NCBI GenBank assembly: GCA_045810265.1
Contig: JBJMWF010000274.1
Span: 1 to 5,867, forward strand
Reading direction: 5' to 3'
Source of the DNA: Scleromatobacter sp045810265
GTDB lineage: Bacteria; Pseudomonadota; Gammaproteobacteria; Burkholderiales; Burkholderiaceae_C
Length of the DNA stretch: 5,867 nucleotides
Shown here: positions 4,561 through 5,867 of the stretch, one piece after another
Position numbering within the stretch: position 1 is the stretch's first letter
Layout: every line of letters begins with the position of its first letter
The notes under the pieces: model-generated
What the model saw: only the letters and a program-made list of their open reading frames with translations
What the model was told of the DNA's origin: nothing
The model's database searches: none
Translations under genes and position numbers: made by a program

Positions 4561-5867
4561 GGGCGTGCTCCGTCCATCGTCGCGTCGCGCTCTTCCACGC
4601 CGGGCGCAACAGCCTCCGGCAACCAGCACTCGAAGCTCGAGCCGCCCTGCGCCGGCTGGCGCAGCTTCAGCTCGCCGCCATGCGCCAGCGCGATCGAGCG
4701 GCACACCGCCAGCCCCACGCCGGCGCCACGCTGGGCCGCGCTGTTGCTGCTGCCGGAACGCCAGTCGCCGCGCTGGAAGACGTCGAAGATCTTCTCGCGC
4801 CATTGCGGCTCGATGCCCGGGCCGTTGTCGCGCACGGCGAACACGATGTGCTGGCCGTGGCGACGCACGGTGAGCTCCACCGGTGCGGGCGGATCGCTGT
4901 ACTTCAGCGCGTTGTCGATCAGGTTTTCAAGCATCTGCGAGAACAGCACGGCGTCGCAGCGTACCAGCGGCAGGCCGGGCTCGGCCCATACCTTGATGCG
5001 ACGCTCCGGATCGTGGTGCCTGCGGGCACGGTCGATGGCCACGCCGGCAAGTTCGTCGGGCGATTCCCAATCCAGCCGCAGCTGCACGCCCGGCGCGTCC
5101 AGGCGTACCAGCTGCAGCGTGTTGTCGGTCAGGCGGCTGAGCTGGCGCGTCTCGGCGACGATGCTTTGCGCCAGGCGCTCGCGCTGCTCGGGCGCGAGCT
5201 TGGCGCCCTGGTCGCGCAGCGACGACGCCGCGCCCATGATGGCGGCCAGCGGCGTGCGGTAGTCGTGGGAGATCGCGGCCAGCAGCGCGTTGCGCACCGC
5301 CTGGCCCTGCGCGCGCGCCTGCGCCGACTCGGCGACCCGCTGGGTGCGGGCGCGATGCAGCAGCTGGCCCATCTGGTCGCACAGCGCCTGCGCCTGGACC
5401 AGCAGCTCGTGGTCAGCGGCGTCGGCCGGATTGACCGGAATCATGGCAGCGCCGAAGGCCTCGTCCTCGGCGCCGCGCAGCGGCAGGTACAGCGCCGGCA
5501 GCTCCTGTTCGTGGCCGGTGCCCGGTCCGAACTGGCGGCATAGCCGCACGCAATGCCAGAGGCCGACGAGATCGTCCGCGCTTGGCTCGCCAAGCGTCGT
5601 CGACGCGCGGTCATCCTCTGGCGACGGCGTCTCGTTGCGCAGCAGCAGCAGCTTGGGCGGCTCGCCCAGCAGGTTGCGCAGCGATTCGCGCAAGGCCTCG
5701 CCGCGCCGCAGCGGATCCTCGCAGTCGCGCAAGGCGTCGCCCAGCTGGCGCATCTGGTCGGCGTGGCGCGCGCTGCGCCGTGCGCGTGTCGCGAGCACGC
5801 GGCTGCGCGCCAGCAGCGCCGTCACGACCCAGCTCAGCACGAGGATCTCGGCGAGCAGCAGCACGTC
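4557..5867 (-). CDS. kdpD: KdpD-like sensor histidine kinase, C-terminal part (5' end outside window)
   Basis: The frame is open through the right edge, so the 436 visible residues are the C-terminal part. Numbered from a GTG codon at 5862-5864 (probably internal), a hydrophobic segment (about 1-19) is the last membrane helix. A region at about 45-170 resembles the GAF-like domain of KdpD, including GPGTGHEQELP and YLPL. The dimerisation and phosphoacceptor helix has LLAAISHDYRTPLA with His200. The ATPase domain shows the N box ENLIDNALKY (Asn314, Asn318), DNGPG (346-350), the F box IFDVFQRGDW and the glycine box GAGVGLAVCRSIALAHGG. All key residues for autokinase activity are present. The KdpD N-terminal Usp-like and nucleotide-binding regions would lie beyond the window, so whether this is a full KdpD or a shortened kinase cannot be told. 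It would phosphorylate KdpE, encoded by the overlapping next gene. Confidence 0.85.
   Translation of the reverse strand, partial: DVLLLAEILVLSWVVTALLARSRVLATRARRSARHADQMRQLGDALRDCEDPLRRGEALRESLRNLLGEPPKLLLLRNETPSPEDDRASTTLGEPSADDLVGLWHCVRLCRQFGPGTGHEQELPALYLPLRGAEDEAFGAAMIPVNPADAADHELLVQAQALCDQMGQLLHRARTQRVAESAQARAQGQAVRNALLAAISHDYRTPLAAIMGAASSLRDQGAKLAPEQRERLAQSIVAETRQLSRLTDNTLQLVRLDAPGVQLRLDWESPDELAGVAIDRARRHHDPERRIKVWAEPGLPLVRCDAVLFSQMLENLIDNALKYSDPPAPVELTVRRHGQHIVFAVRDNGPGIEPQWREKIFDVFQRGDWRSGSSNSAAQRGAGVGLAVCRSIALAHGGELKLRQPAQGGSSFECWLPEAVAPGVEERDATMDGARP
4568..4571 (-). promoter_or_regulatory. Ribosome binding site of kdpE within the end of kdpD
   Basis: On the minus strand GGAG lies 7 bases before the kdpE ATG, inside the kdpD coding region. 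It would allow kdpE to be translated by fresh initiation as well as by coupling across the ATGA overlap. Confidence 0.6.

Noticed and set aside
3709..5262. Plus-strand frame of 517 codons opposite kdpE and kdpD
   Set aside because: It has a low-complexity composition rich in Arg, Ala, His and Gln, no domain, and lies antisense to two clearly conserved genes.

Overview
The window looks like an ordinary chromosomal segment of a high-GC proteobacterium, most likely a betaproteobacterium of the order Burkholderiales. The reasons are the G/C-rich third codon positions, the KdpD/KdpE-type two-component pair with an ISHDYRTPLA-type phosphoacceptor box, and a CAP-domain lipoprotein with an Ala/Pro linker. 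The taxonomic call is inference from sequence style, not from a search. Six protein genes are supported, two of them cut by the window edges. No RNA gene, CRISPR array, insertion sequence or phage gene is visible.

Left part (1-1592): the tail of a plus-strand gene, probably a SAM-dependent methyltransferase, converges on a minus-strand major facilitator superfamily (MFS) exporter gene. Only 10 bases separate the two stop codons, and an imperfect hairpin overlaps the end of the exporter gene.

Middle part (1593-3840): a 206-base divergent intergenic region holds the start signals of the exporter (minus) and of a secreted CAP/SCP-domain lipoprotein (plus). The lipoprotein gene converges, with a 6-base gap, on a minus-strand gene for an unrecognised exported protein. 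That protein has a signal peptide and eight cysteines in its mature part. From about position 2100 to 3660 base composition drops (about 55-60% GC in hand-counted samples, against about 75% in the flanks). The two exported-protein genes may therefore share a history different from their neighbours. A nested pair of inverted repeats lies just upstream of the unknown gene.

Right part (3841-5867): a minus-strand two-component operon, a kdpD-like sensor kinase (5' end beyond the window) followed by kdpE, joined by a 4-base ATGA stop/start overlap. A perfect 7-bp hairpin directly after the kdpE stop codon probably marks the operon's 3' end. In known systems KdpD and KdpE control the potassium-uptake ATPase genes kdpFABC. 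Those are not in the window and, if present, would be expected upstream of kdpD beyond the right edge.

No clearly new multi-gene system was found. The points most worth a second look are the unrecognised cysteine-rich exported protein, the composition break inside the CAP gene, the nested dyad before the unknown gene, and the insertion in the KdpE receiver domain.
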